Source: Verrucomicrobiota bacterium | GTDB lineage: Bacteria > Auribacterota > JABMQX01 > JAFGEW01 | DNA length: 37,902 nucleotides | Direction of reading: 5' to 3' | Assembly: GCA_016931415.1 (NCBI GenBank) | Contig: JAFGEW010000046.1 | Coordinates: 1-37,902, forward strand | Shown here: positions 17,222-26,217 of the stretch, piece by piece | How positions within the stretch are numbered: position 1 is the first letter of the stretch | Layout of the letters: each line of letters begins with the position of its first letter | Position numbers and translations under genes: made by a program | The notes under the pieces: model-generated | Seen by the model: only the letters and a program-made list of their open reading frames with translations | Database searches by the model: none | Told to the model about the DNA's origin: nothing

Positions 17222-17891
17222 GGACGCGCAGCTCCTTGATCGCTTCCGCCATGTTGCGCGCGCGGAAGACGGCCGTTCCCGCCACAAGGACGTTGGCGCC
17301 GGCCTGGACGACGAGCCGCGCGGTCTCCGGATCAATCCCCCCGTCAACCTCGATATCGAGCGGCGTGCCGAGTCCGTCTGCCTTCTCTCGCAGCGCGCGG
17401 ATCCGGTCGACGCTCTCGGGGATGAACTGCTGCCCGCCGTAGCCCGGGAAAACACTCATGACGAGCAGCATGTCGATCCGCTCGATATATGGGAACATCT
17501 GCTCGACGGGTGTGTCCGGATTCAGCGTCAGCCCACAGCGCGCACCGGCTCCCTTGATCTGTTCGAGGTCGCCCTCGATGTTCTTCGACGCCTCGACGTG
17601 AATCGTCAAGTTGTCCACGCCAGCCTCGAGGAACTGCGGGATCTGCCGCTCCGGATTGTCCACCATGAGATGCGCGTCGAGGAACAGCCGTGTGTAGCGC
17701 CGCAAGGCGGCGACCGCTTGCGCGCCGAACGTGATCGGCTCGACAAAATGACCATCCATCACATCGAGATGCAGGATGTCGGCGCCCGCCGCCTCGGCCC
17801 GCCGCGCTTCCTCGCCCATCCTCGCAAAATCCCCGGCAAGCAGCGACGGTGCGATCACGACTGCCTTGTCGGGGAAACGATGTCGTTCCAT
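17214..17891 (-). CDS. rpe: Ribulose-phosphate 3-epimerase
   Basis: This 225-residue TIM-barrel enzyme interconverts ribulose 5-phosphate and xylulose 5-phosphate in the pentose phosphate pathway. Motifs in order are IAPSLLAGDF, HLDVMDGHFVEPITFG (catalytic Asp and metal-binding His), DAHLMV, VMSVFPGYGGQQF and VDGGI with the second catalytic Asp. The length is standard. The start at 17891 lies one base after the M16 peptidase stop, with GGAGG about 9 bases upstream inside that gene, which indicates coupled translation. Confidence 0.96.
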   Translation of the reverse strand: MERHRFPDKAVVIAPSLLAGDFARMGEEARRAEAAGADILHLDVMDGHFVEPITFGAQAVAALRRYTRLFLDAHLMVDNPERQIPQFLEAGVDNLTIHVEASKNIEGDLEQIKGAGARCGLTLNPDTPVEQMFPYIERIDMLLVMSVFPGYGGQQFIPESVDRIRALREKADGLGTPLDIEVDGGIDPETARLVVQAGANVLVAGTAVFRARNMAEAIKELRVHG

Positions 17892-17892
17892 C

Positions 17893-19164
17893 TCACAAAG
17901 CCTCCAGCTCGATACTGCGTCTAAGCCGCGCCTCGTCTTGCACCGGCCCGATGTAGGCGAGCGCTGTGCGGCCCGGACGGAACACAAGGCGCGCAACGCG
18001 CTGCACGTCGTCGGCCGTAATCGCCCGCAGCCGTCGGATCGTCTCGGCGGGGTCGGGGACGCACCCGCTCAGCAGCAGGTTTTCGCCAATCCATACCACA
18101 CGGCTCATGCTCTTCTCCAGCCCCATGGTAAGCTGGCCAACGGCGTACTGCTTCGCGCGCTCGAGCTCGGCGCGGCCGATGCGGTGCCTGCGCAGCCGGT
18201 CGAACTCGTGAACGATGGCGCGCAACCCCACGGTGAGTCGTGCGGTGTCCAGCCCGCCACCAACATACAAGCAGCCCGTGTCCATGTAACGGTCGATGCC
18301 GCTGTAGATCGAATAGGCCAGCCCCCGCTTCTCGCGCACGTTCTCGAAGAGCCGCGAGCTCATATTCTCACCGAGGATCGTGCTGATGATCCGGAGCGCG
18401 AATCGCGCCGGATGCCCACGCCGGAACGTCCGCACGCCGAGTACAACGTGGCCTTCTTCCGTCTCGCGCGCGAAGACCTTCACGACGGGCCGACGCTGAC
18501 GCTCGACGACGCGCCGGAATCGTGCCGTCGGCGGCCCCGGCATCCGCCGGGCCCCTCGCCCGACGAGCTTCACCGCCGCGTCGTGGCGCACGTTGCCCGC
18601 GAGCGCGACGACGCACCCGGCGCGCGTATACATCCGTTTCTGATACCCGACGAGGTCCGCCCGCGTCATACGCTCGATCGTGCCCACCGTGCCGAGCACG
18701 CGCCGCCCGAGCGGGTGCGTGCCCCAGAGCGCCTCGCTGAACAAGTCCTCGACTAAGCTCGACGGCCGGTCTTCAACCATGCGGATCTCTTCAAGCACGA
18801 TGTCCTTCTGCACGTCGAGCTGATCGGCAGGGAACGTCGGTGAGACGACCATGTCCATCAGCGTATCGACCGCACACTCGAGATGCTCGGGGAGCACGTG
18901 GGCGTAGTAGAACGTGCTCTCCTCGCCTGTGGAGGCGTCGAGCGACCCCCCCACACCCTCGATCTCGCGCGTGATCTGCTCGCCCGTGCGGCGACGCGTG
19001 CCCTTGAACACGTAGTGCTCGATGAAGTGCGAGATCCCGTTGAGACGCGCCGACTCGTCGCGCGAGCCGCATCGAAGCCACACACCGACCGAGACCGACT
19101 GGCGATCCGGCATTTCAGCGGTCACGACACGCAGCCCGCCGTCGAGCGTCGTCACGTACGTCAT
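17893..19164 (-). CDS. M16-family zinc peptidase
   Basis: This 423-residue protein belongs to the pitrilysin/processing-peptidase family. The inverted zinc motif HxxEH is HFIEH at residues 46-50, and the third ligand Glu lies in VLEEIRMVEDRP. A second inactive half follows, with NMSSRLFENVREKRGLAYSIYS typical of the family. No signal peptide is visible, so it should be cytoplasmic, as are many short bacterial members that degrade peptides or transit sequences. The residue after HFIEH is Tyr where Met or Leu is usual. The start overlaps ruvX by four bases (ATGA). Confidence 0.93.
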   Translation of the reverse strand: MTYVTTLDGGLRVVTAEMPDRQSVSVGVWLRCGSRDESARLNGISHFIEHYVFKGTRRRTGEQITREIEGVGGSLDASTGEESTFYYAHVLPEHLECAVDTLMDMVVSPTFPADQLDVQKDIVLEEIRMVEDRPSSLVEDLFSEALWGTHPLGRRVLGTVGTIERMTRADLVGYQKRMYTRAGCVVALAGNVRHDAAVKLVGRGARRMPGPPTARFRRVVERQRRPVVKVFARETEEGHVVLGVRTFRRGHPARFALRIISTILGENMSSRLFENVREKRGLAYSIYSGIDRYMDTGCLYVGGGLDTARLTVGLRAIVHEFDRLRRHRIGRAELERAKQYAVGQLTMGLEKSMSRVVWIGENLLLSGCVPDPAETIRRLRAITADDVQRVARLVFRPGRTALAYIGPVQDEARLRRSIELEAL

Positions 19165-19604
19165 GCGCCGCGACCTCCCGCGCTCGTGCGCCGCAACGCG
19201 TCAAGGTAGCTCTGAAGCATCAGCTGCGCCGCCATGGTGTCGACCTTGCCGCGGCGGTCGCGCTCGCTCACGCCGCCCTGGTCGAACACGCGTCCGGCCG
19301 ATACGCTCGTAAGCCGCTCGTCCCACAGGCTCACCGCCACGCTTGCCGTGCACTGGAAGGCCGCAACGAAGCGGATCACCTCGCGCGCCTTCGGTCCAAT
19401 CGCCCCGCTCATGCTGCGGGGCAACCCAACGACGACGTGCACGGCGCCGTGCCGCGTGGCCGCGTCCCCAACGGCGCGCATCGCCTCGCGCGGGGTGGAG
19501 ATCGTCACGGTGCCGGCCGGCTGCGCCGTGATCCCGAGGGGATCGCTCACGGCCAACCCGATGCGCCGCTCGCCGTAGTCGACACCGAGCACTCGTCCGC
19601 GCAT
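19161..19604 (-). CDS. ruvX: Putative pre-16S rRNA nuclease (YqgF/RuvX)
   Basis: The 147-residue RNase H-like protein carries VLGVDYGERRIGLAVSDPLG with the first catalytic Asp, VVGLPRSMSG, the DERLTS motif with an acidic residue, and a C-terminal D in KVDTMAAQLMLQSYL. The family matures the 5' end of 16S rRNA in E. coli. The length is typical. The start is three bases past the stop of the guanylyltransferase gene, and the end overlaps the M16 peptidase start, so it is embedded in the same operon. Confidence 0.93.
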   Translation of the reverse strand: MRGRVLGVDYGERRIGLAVSDPLGITAQPAGTVTISTPREAMRAVGDAATRHGAVHVVVGLPRSMSGAIGPKAREVIRFVAAFQCTASVAVSLWDERLTSVSAGRVFDQGGVSERDRRGKVDTMAAQLMLQSYLDALRRTSAGGRGA

Positions 19605-19607
19605 GGG

Positions 19608-20693
19608 CTAGAGATACCTCTTCAGGTCGTCCTGCGCCTTGAGCTTCCCGACAAGGTCCTTGACCTCCTCCACCCGGCTGCGCGCGCACACGAGCAGCGC
19701 GTCTGTCGTCTTGACGATGACAAGGCCCTCGACACCGATGGCAGTTACGAGTGTGCCGTCACCCGAGATGATGCAGTTCTTGGTGTCGACGTACTCGAAA
19801 GGCCCAACGACGACATTGCCGCACACGTCAGCCTCAACGTGGTTGGCGAGCGACGCCCAGGAGCCGACGTCGTCCCACAGAAACGTGCCCGCCGCGGTGT
19901 AGACATTGTCCTCGCGTTCCATGACGCCCGTGTCGATCGGCTTCGGCTTGAGGCGCTCGTACACGCAGCGCACGGTCTCGTCCTGCCTCGGCGTGTCGAT
20001 CGCGTCGCGCATTTCAACAAGACCGCGATGGAGTTCCGGCATATGGCGCTCGAACGCCTTACAGATGGCCTCGACGGTCCAGACAAAGATCCCGCTGTTC
20101 CAGTAGTAACCGCCTTGCGCGACGTACCCCCGCGCCGTCTGCTGATCGGGCTTTTCGACAAAGCGCTCGACGCTGTAGATCTCGGTCTGGCCGTTAGTGC
20201 TGACGCGTTCGGCGCGGTGGATGTAGCCATAGCCCGTCGCCGCATGCGTGGGCACGATGCCGATCGTAACAAGTCCGCGTGTCTGCTCGGCCGCCGTGCA
20301 GCAGTCCGCAAGCGTGCGGCGGTACACGTCGAGCGTCTTCGTCCCGATTGCCGCGTCGGCGTGCAGCGATATCATCGTCGACTCCGGATCGCGCTTGCTC
20401 AGCGCCGCCGCTGCGAGCGCGATGGCCGGCGCCGTGTTACGCCCGACGGGCTCGCCGAAGACGTTCGCTGGATCAATCTGGGGCAACTGCTCGGAGACCT
20501 GTGCTCGCTGTGCTTCGGCGGTCACCACGTAGATGCGCTCGGGCGGCACGAGGCCGTCGAGCCGGTCAACCGTCTGCTGGATCATCGTCCGCGCACCGAC
20601 GATCGCCTGGAGGTGCTTGGGCATCGCCTTGCGGCTCTTCGGCCACAGGCGCTCGCCCCTGCCACCGGCAAGGATCACCGCATATCGCCTCAT
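19608..20693 (-). CDS. manC: Mannose-1-phosphate guanylyltransferase
   Basis: The 361-residue nucleotidyltransferase starts MRRYAVILAGGRGERLWPKSR, the GTP-binding signature. It contains the PKH block (RKAMPKHLQ), FGEPVGRNTAPAIALAA and FVEKPD, and WNSGIFVW. WDDVGSWASL near residue 290 is also typical. It makes GDP-mannose from mannose 1-phosphate and GTP. It is the short form: the C-terminal cupin isomerase domain of bifunctional ManC/AlgA is absent. ATG at 20693 is preferred, with GAGGAG 9 bases upstream; GTG at 20699 overlaps the trpA stop. With the mutase and the GHMP kinase it suggests a GDP-sugar supply for envelope glycans. Confidence 0.93.
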   Translation of the reverse strand: MRRYAVILAGGRGERLWPKSRKAMPKHLQAIVGARTMIQQTVDRLDGLVPPERIYVVTAEAQRAQVSEQLPQIDPANVFGEPVGRNTAPAIALAAAALSKRDPESTMISLHADAAIGTKTLDVYRRTLADCCTAAEQTRGLVTIGIVPTHAATGYGYIHRAERVSTNGQTEIYSVERFVEKPDQQTARGYVAQGGYYWNSGIFVWTVEAICKAFERHMPELHRGLVEMRDAIDTPRQDETVRCVYERLKPKPIDTGVMEREDNVYTAAGTFLWDDVGSWASLANHVEADVCGNVVVGPFEYVDTKNCIISGDGTLVTAIGVEGLVIVKTTDALLVCARSRVEEVKDLVGKLKAQDDLKRYL

Positions 20694-20695
20694 AC

Positions 20696-21496
20696 TCACA
20701 CGCTCCTCAACGGCGCCATCAGCTCACCGACGAACGCCGTCACTCGCTCAACGAGATCGCCACGCCCGGCATTGGTCTCGATGCGCTGCACGATGGCGCT
20801 GCCGACAACGACGCCGTCGGCCGACTCCGCGACGTGTGCCACCTGCTCGGGCGTCGAGATGCCGAACCCGACGGCGACCGGCTTGGCCGAACACGACTTG
20901 ATCCGTGCGACCATCGAGCGCACCGAGCCCTCGACCGCCTCGCGCATGCCGGTTACACCCGTGCGCGACACGCAGTAGATGAAGCCCGTCGAGGTCTCGG
21001 CCAGCATGCGCATGCGGTCATCGGGTGTCGTCGGCGCAATCAACTGAACCATTCTCAGCCCCTGCGTGTCGAGGGCGGCTCGGAACGCAGCCGATTCCTC
21101 CGGCGGGTAGTCGAGCGCGAGAATGCCGTCCAGACCCGCCTCGCGCGCCGCTTTCGGGAAGGCGTCGAGCCCGAATCGCATCACGGGATTGATGTACGTG
21201 AAAAGCACGATCGGGATCTCGCTTGTCGAACGGATCGTCCGCACCGCGTCGAGCACGTCGGCGAGCGAGACGTTGTGGCGCAGCGCGCGCTCGGCGGCAC
21301 GCTGATTGACCAGACCATCGGCGAGCGGGTCCGAGAATGGCACGCCGAGCTCAAGCACGTCGACGCCTGCGCCGTCGAACGCGTTGGCAAGCTCGATCGT
21401 CGTCGCGAGCGTCGGATCGCCCGCCGTGATGAACGCGACGAAGCCCTTCCGCCCGTCGCGCCTGAGCCGCTCGAACCGTGCATCAATCCGATTCAC
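20696..21496 (-). CDS. trpA: Tryptophan synthase alpha subunit
   Basis: The 266-residue TIM-barrel subunit cleaves indole-3-glycerol phosphate to indole. It shows [26 protein letters not shown] with the catalytic Glu and Asp, [15 protein letters not shown], and the phosphate-binding loop [14 protein letters not shown] at 21496 is the chosen start: [18 protein letters not shown] aligns with the family N-terminus, and GGAG lies 7 bases upstream. The coding region overlaps the end of trpB by 14 bases, so the subunits of the complex are translationally coupled. Confidence 0.96.
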   Translation of the reverse strand: MNRIDARFERLRRDGRKGFVAFITAGDPTLATTIELANAFDGAGVDVLELGVPFSDPLADGLVNQRAAERALRHNVSLADVLDAVRTIRSTSEIPIVLFTYINPVMRFGLDAFPKAAREAGLDGILALDYPPEESAAFRAALDTQGLRMVQLIAPTTPDDRMRMLAETSTGFIYCVSRTGVTGMREAVEGSVRSMVARIKSCSAKPVAVGFGISTPEQVAHVAESADGVVVGSAIVQRIETNAGRGDLVERVTAFVGELMAPLRSV

Positions 21497-22733
21497 GCTG
21501 CGTCTCCACAATTCCCACCCCCAGGTCCACGCCGAGGACGCGCGCCGCCTCCTGCACGTCCTTGTCGCCGCGGCCCGACATGTTGATTACGACGATCTGG
21601 TCGGATCGCATCGCCGGCACGACCTTGAACGCCTGCGCCACGGCGTGCGCGCTCTCCAGCGCGGGCAGAATGCCCTCGAGCTCGCCGCAGCGCTGGAACG
21701 CCGCGAGCGCCTCGTCGTCCGTCACAGAGGTGTATGTGACCCGCCCGCGGTCCCGCAGGTGCGCGTGCTCGGGGCCAACACTCGCGTAGTCGAGGCCCGC
21801 CGAGACCGAGTGCGTCAGGCTGATCTGGCCGTGCTCGTCCTGGAGCACGTAGCTGTACGTGCCTTGGAGCACGCCGAGCGTGCCGCCGGCGAAGCGCGCC
21901 GCGTGCTTGCCGCTCTCGATGCCGTAGCCGCCCGCCTCGACGCCCAGCATGCGTACGCCCTCGTCATCGAGGAAGTCGTAGAACAACCCGATCGAGTTGC
22001 TCCCGCCGCCTACGCACGCGAGCAGCAGGTCGGGCAGCCGGCCTTCCTTCTCGAGAATCTGCGCGCGGGTCTCGCGGCCGATCACACGCTGAAAATCACG
22101 CACGATCATCGGGAACGGGTGCGGCCCGAGCACGCTGCCGAGGATGTAGTGCGTCGTGCCGACATTGGTCACCCAGTCGCGCATCGCCTCGTTAATTGCG
22201 TCTTTGAGCGTGCGGCTGCCCGAGTCCACACGGGTGACCTTTGCGCCGAGCAGCCGCATGCGGAACACGTTGAGCGCCTGGCGCCGCATGTCCTCGGTGC
22301 CCATGTAGACTTCGCACTCGAGGCCGAGCAACGCAGCCGCCGTCGCCGTTGCCACACCGTGCTGGCCGGCGCCCGTCTCGGCGATGATGCGCGGCTTGCC
22401 CATGCGCTTGGCGAGCAGTGCCTGGCCAACCGTGTTGTTAATCTTGTGCGCGCCCGTGTGGGCGAGGTCCTCGCGCTTGAAGTAGACCTTCGCACCGCCA
22501 AGCGTCTCGGTGAGCCGCTTGGCGAACGTGAGCGGCGTCGGCCGGCCCACGTAGTCGCGCAGCAAGCAGGCAAGCTCGTCCTGGAACGCCGCGTCATCCC
22601 GACACTCGACATAGAGGCGATCGAGGTCGTCGAGTGCCGACACCAGCGTCTCGGGCACAAACCGCCCGCCGTACGGACCGTACCGCCCGCGCTCGTCGGG
22701 TGCCGTGCCGATGTATCGGTTCCGTTCAGTCAC
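21483..22733 (-). CDS. trpB: Tryptophan synthase beta subunit
   Basis: The 416-residue PLP enzyme condenses indole and serine to tryptophan. The PLP Lys is K97 in [41 protein letters not shown] and [18 protein letters not shown] mark the TrpB1 type that pairs with TrpA. The start is GTG at 22733 with GGGAG 6 bases upstream, and it overlaps the end of trpF by 8 bases. Confidence 0.97.
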   Translation of the reverse strand: MTERNRYIGTAPDERGRYGPYGGRFVPETLVSALDDLDRLYVECRDDAAFQDELACLLRDYVGRPTPLTFAKRLTETLGGAKVYFKREDLAHTGAHKINNTVGQALLAKRMGKPRIIAETGAGQHGVATATAAALLGLECEVYMGTEDMRRQALNVFRMRLLGAKVTRVDSGSRTLKDAINEAMRDWVTNVGTTHYILGSVLGPHPFPMIVRDFQRVIGRETRAQILEKEGRLPDLLLACVGGGSNSIGLFYDFLDDEGVRMLGVEAGGYGIESGKHAARFAGGTLGVLQGTYSYVLQDEHGQISLTHSVSAGLDYASVGPEHAHLRDRGRVTYTSVTDDEALAAFQRCGELEGILPALESAHAVAQAFKVVPAMRSDQIVVINMSGRGDKDVQEAARVLGVDLGVGIVETQRESD

Positions 22734-23370
22734 GCTGCGCTCCCTTGGCGTTCGAGATGAATGCGCGCACCTTGTCGTGGTTCTTGCAGCCGGGACGTGC
22801 CTCGACGCCGCTGGAAACGTCTACGCCGAACGGCCGCACGCGCCGTACGGCCTCGGCCACGTTGTCCGGCGTCAGCCCGCCCGAGAGCAACACGGACAGC
22901 CCCGCCTCGACAACGGGCCGCGCCAGCTCCCAGTCAAACGTCCGGCCCGTACCGCCCGCTCTGCCCTCGACAAACGTGTCGAGCACGATGGCGCGTGCGT
23001 TATACGCTCTGAGCGCCTCGACGTCAATCGCGCCGCGCGTGTCGGTGGGGCGCACACGCACCACCTTGAAAAACGGCACAGCGAGCCGCGCCGCCTCGTC
23101 GGGCGTCAGATCGCCATGGAGCTGCACGACGTCGAGCGACACCTCACGGGCGATCCGGTTGACTTCGTTGATGGACGCCTCGACAAATACGCCCACCTTC
23201 CACACCGTCGGCGAGACCACGCGAGCGACCGCCTTCGCCGTCTCGACGGTCACGCACCGCGGCGTACCCGGCACGAAGATCAGACCGATCGCATCAGCGC
23301 CGGCCCCGACGGCGACGGATGCGTCGTCGGCGTTCGTGATGCCGCAGACCTTCACGAAGAGCACGCTCAC
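22726..23370 (-). CDS. trpF: Phosphoribosylanthranilate isomerase
   Basis: The 214-residue TIM-barrel enzyme isomerises phosphoribosylanthranilate. VKVCGIT carries the catalytic Cys, IVLDTFVEG the catalytic Asp, and [11 protein letters not shown] with GVDVSSGVE the phosphate-binding ends. QLHGD is also conserved. The GTG start at 23370 overlaps the trpC stop as GTGA. TrpF is a separate protein here, not fused to TrpC. Confidence 0.96.
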   Translation of the reverse strand: MSVLFVKVCGITNADDASVAVGAGADAIGLIFVPGTPRCVTVETAKAVARVVSPTVWKVGVFVEASINEVNRIAREVSLDVVQLHGDLTPDEAARLAVPFFKVVRVRPTDTRGAIDVEALRAYNARAIVLDTFVEGRAGGTGRTFDWELARPVVEAGLSVLLSGGLTPDNVAEAVRRVRPFGVDVSSGVEARPGCKNHDKVRAFISNAKGAQRD

Positions 23371-24170
23371 GGGGCGCCCCGCAGCGCTCGGAGCGTCGCC
23401 TGTGGATCGCCACCGCGCATAAGCGACTCGCCCACAAGCACGGCGTGGGCGCCCGCCTCGCGCGCCGCCTGGACTGCCTTGGCCGAGTCGAAACCGGACG
23501 CGCTGATAATGATCCGCCCATCGGGCACCTGCGGCGCGAGCCGCCGCGTCACACCAAGGTCAACCTCGAACGTCTTGAGATCGCGGTTATTGATCTGGAT
23601 GATGCGGCACGGCGACTCAACGGCAGCCGCCAGCTCGGTCTCGTTATACACCTCGAGCACGGCGTTCAGGTGCAGTTCGTCGGCGAGCGCGGCGAAGGCC
23701 TCGATCTCCTCGCGGTCGAGCACAGCGGCGATCAGCAGCACCGCGTCTGCACCGTGGGCGGCGGCTTCGAGCACGTGGTAGGCGCTGGTCGTGAAGTCCT
23801 TGCGCAGCAGCGGCAGCGTCACGCCGCTCTCGTACACCTGCCGCAGGTGCGCCAGGCTGCCCTGGAAGAAACGCTCATCCGTCAGCACGCTGATCGCGTC
23901 GGCCCCGCCCGCCTCGTACTCGCGGGCGATGGTCGCCGGGTCGAAGTCGGCGCGGAACACACCCTTGGACGGCGACGCCTTCTTGATTTCCGCGATGAGA
24001 TTGACGCCGAGCGCGTTCGTCTTGCCGACCGCCTCCTCGAAGTCCGAGTAGATGGCCCGTTCGGCAACAAGCTCGCGCAGCCGGGCCTCCGGCACCGCCT
24101 TCTGCGCCGCCTCGAGCTCGGCCCGCTTGTGGACGATGATCTCGTCCAGGATTGTCCCGCCGGTCGTCAT
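23367..24170 (-). CDS. trpC: Indole-3-glycerol phosphate synthase
   Basis: The 267-residue TIM-barrel enzyme closes the indole ring. Family blocks are LDEIIVHKRAELE, AEIKKASPSKG with the catalytic Lys, SVLTDERFFQGS, LLRKDFTTSAYHV, INNRDLKTFEVDL and ISASGFDSA. ATG at 24170 is the first start that fits the family; no strong Shine-Dalgarno precedes it (GAGG lies about 15 bases upstream). It opens the minus-strand gene train. trpE, trpG and trpD are not in the window. Confidence 0.95.
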   Translation of the reverse strand: MTTGGTILDEIIVHKRAELEAAQKAVPEARLRELVAERAIYSDFEEAVGKTNALGVNLIAEIKKASPSKGVFRADFDPATIAREYEAGGADAISVLTDERFFQGSLAHLRQVYESGVTLPLLRKDFTTSAYHVLEAAAHGADAVLLIAAVLDREEIEAFAALADELHLNAVLEVYNETELAAAVESPCRIIQINNRDLKTFEVDLGVTRRLAPQVPDGRIIISASGFDSAKAVQAAREAGAHAVLVGESLMRGGDPQATLRALRGAP

Positions 24171-24208
24171 CAAGTGAGGCCCATGTTCCTCATTCCGTCG
24201 CGTATGAT

Positions 24209-24237
24209 ATGGTACGCGATGCCATTCAGGATGTAAA
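24209..24237 (-). promoter_or_regulatory. Possible promoter of the trpC-recN gene train
   Basis: On the minus strand, TTTACA (24237-24232) and TACCAT (24214-24209) are 17 bases apart, about 40 bases before the trpC start. The -35 box lies inside or at the edge of the transposase remnant, so the present promoter may have been formed by the insertion. No leader peptide rich in Trp codons or attenuator is visible in the short leader. Confidence 0.4.
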
Positions 24238-24681
24238 GCGGTCCGGCGAGCCCCGAATCGGCGGATAGGGACTCGCAGCGAGGCGGGGGTTCGCCGATGG
24301 ACGGGGTGGGGGCTCTTTCGCGGCGTGTGTCGGCGGCCAGGAGACGTGCTCGGAGCGGGCGCGCCAGCGCGAGACACCGGTGAGTCGTTCAGAGCTTCTC
24401 TGTGGGCGCCAGAGCACGGCGAAGAACGCCGAGATGAAGGTGACCCTGGGCGAGCCTGACGATTGGCGCCGTGCATAGCGCACCACGAGCACGGCGATGT
24501 GGGCAAAGTGGAGCCACAGCGCCATGACCAGATGATAGGCCAGCAGGCCCAGCTGCATGGAGACCGCGTTTCTCGCAAACCGCCCCGACGGCAGCCGCTC
24601 GAGCCCGAAGCCCTCCTTGAGTTCCTTGATCCAGTACTCGCTGCTGGCCCGCTCCCGGTGCCACACGATAAGCCGCTCGGC
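24226..24681 (-). pseudogene. C-terminal remnant of an IS1380-like transposase
   Basis: The open frame reads RLIVWHRERASSEYWIKEL then KEGFGLERLPSGRFARNA and MQLGLLAYHLVMALWLH. This is the C-terminal part of DDE transposases of IS1380 type, with the last catalytic Glu in SSEYWIKELK. A stop codon (TAG at 24684-24682) closes the frame just upstream. A neighbouring frame reads LKISHAFWPAG and VRVIGRAAYR and may be the frameshifted continuation, but the N-terminal catalytic Asp residues are absent. It is therefore a dead remnant, sitting between trpC and the divergent aspartate kinase gene. Confidence 0.7.
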
Positions 24682-24827
24682 CTATGACGCGCACCCGCCC
24701 GAGCCCGGCGGGCCAAAACGCATGGCTGATCTTCAGCACAGGCTGTAGTGTGCCACCGCGCCACTTGGGAGACCTCTGCTGTCTCGACCTCCAACATGAT
24801 CCTCTGATCTGGGTCAGGGCAACAGGC

Positions 24828-24855
24828 TTGACTTGCCATACAGGCCTGTTACTAT
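24828..24855 (+). promoter_or_regulatory. Probable promoter of the ask-valS-nadC-birA operon
   Basis: TTGACT (24828-24833) and TACTAT (24850-24855) are separated by 16 bases and lie about 70 bases before the aspartate kinase start. This is a good sigma-70 match. The leader is too short for a lysine riboswitch, and none is seen. Confidence 0.55.
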
Positions 24856-24926
24856 CCGGCCTTCACAGACGGACGGCCGGCGCACAACTCTGTGCCGGGA
24901 AACAGCCGGAAGAGGTTACTCGGGCG

Positions 24927-26174
24927 ATGAGTCTGATCGTCCACAAATACGGTGGCACATCGATGGGGTCCGTCGAGCGCATCCGCCAGGTCGCCCGTCG
25001 CGTCGCTGCCGCCAAGGACCAAGGCCATGACCTCGTCGTCGTCGTCTCGGCCATGGCCGGTGAGACCGACCGCCTGACCGACTTGGCGTATGAGATCTGC
25101 GCCGATCCGCCGGCGCGCGAGGTCGACATGCTCATCAGCACTGGCGAACAGGTTTCCGCCTCGCTGCTCGCCATGGCGCTGTGCGATATCGGCCATCCGG
25201 CGATCTCGTTCACCGGCAGCCAGATCGGCATGCTCACCGTCGGCCACCACCGCAAGGCCCGCATCCAGGAGGTTCACGCCGAGCGCGTGATCGAGAAGCT
25301 GCGCCAGGGCCTCATCGTTATCATCACCGGTTTCCAGGGCCTCGATGTCGAGGGCAATATCACCACACTCGGCCGCGGCGGGTCGGACACCTCGGCCGTC
25401 GCCGTGGCTGCCGTGCTCAAGGCCGACTTGTGTGAGATCTACACCGACGTCGACGGTGTCTACACCGCCGACCCGCGCCTCGTACCCAACGCACGGAAGC
25501 TCAAACACGTCTCGCACGACACCATGCTAGAGATGGCCACTCTCGGCGCCAAGGTTCTCCAGAGCCGATCCGTCGAGTTTGCCAAGAAATACCACGTGCC
25601 GCTCGCGGTACGATCAACCTTCTCCGACGACCCCGGAACGCTCATTGTTGAGGAGATCTCCGAAATGGAAAGCACCGTGCTCACCGGCGTCACCCTGCTG
25701 CGCGATCAGGCGCGGATCAACGTGCTCGACCTGCCCAACGTGCCCGGCATCGCCGCCAAGATCTTCAAAGCGGTCGCCGAAGAGGGGGTTAACGTCGACA
25801 TGATCGTGCTGACCGAGAACAACTACGGCGGTACCGACATTTCGTTCACACTCGGCATCGGTGACATCAAGATCGCTCACGCCACCGCCGAACGCATCTG
25901 CAACGACGTGTCGGCCAAGGGCGTCACCGTCGAGAAAGACGTCGCCAAGGTCTCCGTCGTCGGTATCGGCATGCAGAGCCAGCCCGGCGTCGCCGCCGAC
26001 CTATTCGACGCCCTTGGCTCGAACGGCATCAACATCGAGATGATCAGCACCTCCGAAATCAAGATCTCATGCCTGATCAAGTCCAAGGACGTCGACCTCG
26101 CCATGCGCGTCATTCATGAACGCTTCAAGCTCGGCGAGGACGCCGTGATTGCTGACAAGGAGACGCAGGCCTAG
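24927..26174 (+). CDS. lysC: Aspartate kinase
   Basis: This 415-residue kinase makes aspartyl phosphate, the first step to lysine, threonine and methionine. It starts MSLIVHKYGGTSMGSVERIR (KFGGTS-type motif). It has LGRGGSDTSAVAVAAVLKAD and CEIYTDVDGVYTADPRLVP, followed by two ACT domains (about 265-415) that usually bind the feedback inhibitor lysine or threonine. The length fits the monofunctional ACT-containing type; there is no homoserine dehydrogenase domain. ATG at 24927 follows GAGG by 11 bases. The valS gene starts 43 bases downstream. Confidence 0.96.
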   Translation: MSLIVHKYGGTSMGSVERIRQVARRVAAAKDQGHDLVVVVSAMAGETDRLTDLAYEICADPPAREVDMLISTGEQVSASLLAMALCDIGHPAISFTGSQIGMLTVGHHRKARIQEVHAERVIEKLRQGLIVIITGFQGLDVEGNITTLGRGGSDTSAVAVAAVLKADLCEIYTDVDGVYTADPRLVPNARKLKHVSHDTMLEMATLGAKVLQSRSVEFAKKYHVPLAVRSTFSDDPGTLIVEEISEMESTVLTGVTLLRDQARINVLDLPNVPGIAAKIFKAVAEEGVNVDMIVLTENNYGGTDISFTLGIGDIKIAHATAERICNDVSAKGVTVEKDVAKVSVVGIGMQSQPGVAADLFDALGSNGINIEMISTSEIKISCLIKSKDVDLAMRVIHERFKLGEDAVIADKETQA

Positions 26175-26217
26175 CCCGGCTGCCACTCAAACGCCGCACG
26201 CAGACACGCCGCTTCCC

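Noticed and set aside
24684-24926. N-terminal extension of aspartate kinase
   Set aside because: The frame is open upstream, but the residues have no similarity to the family, and the promoter at 24828-24855 lies inside it.
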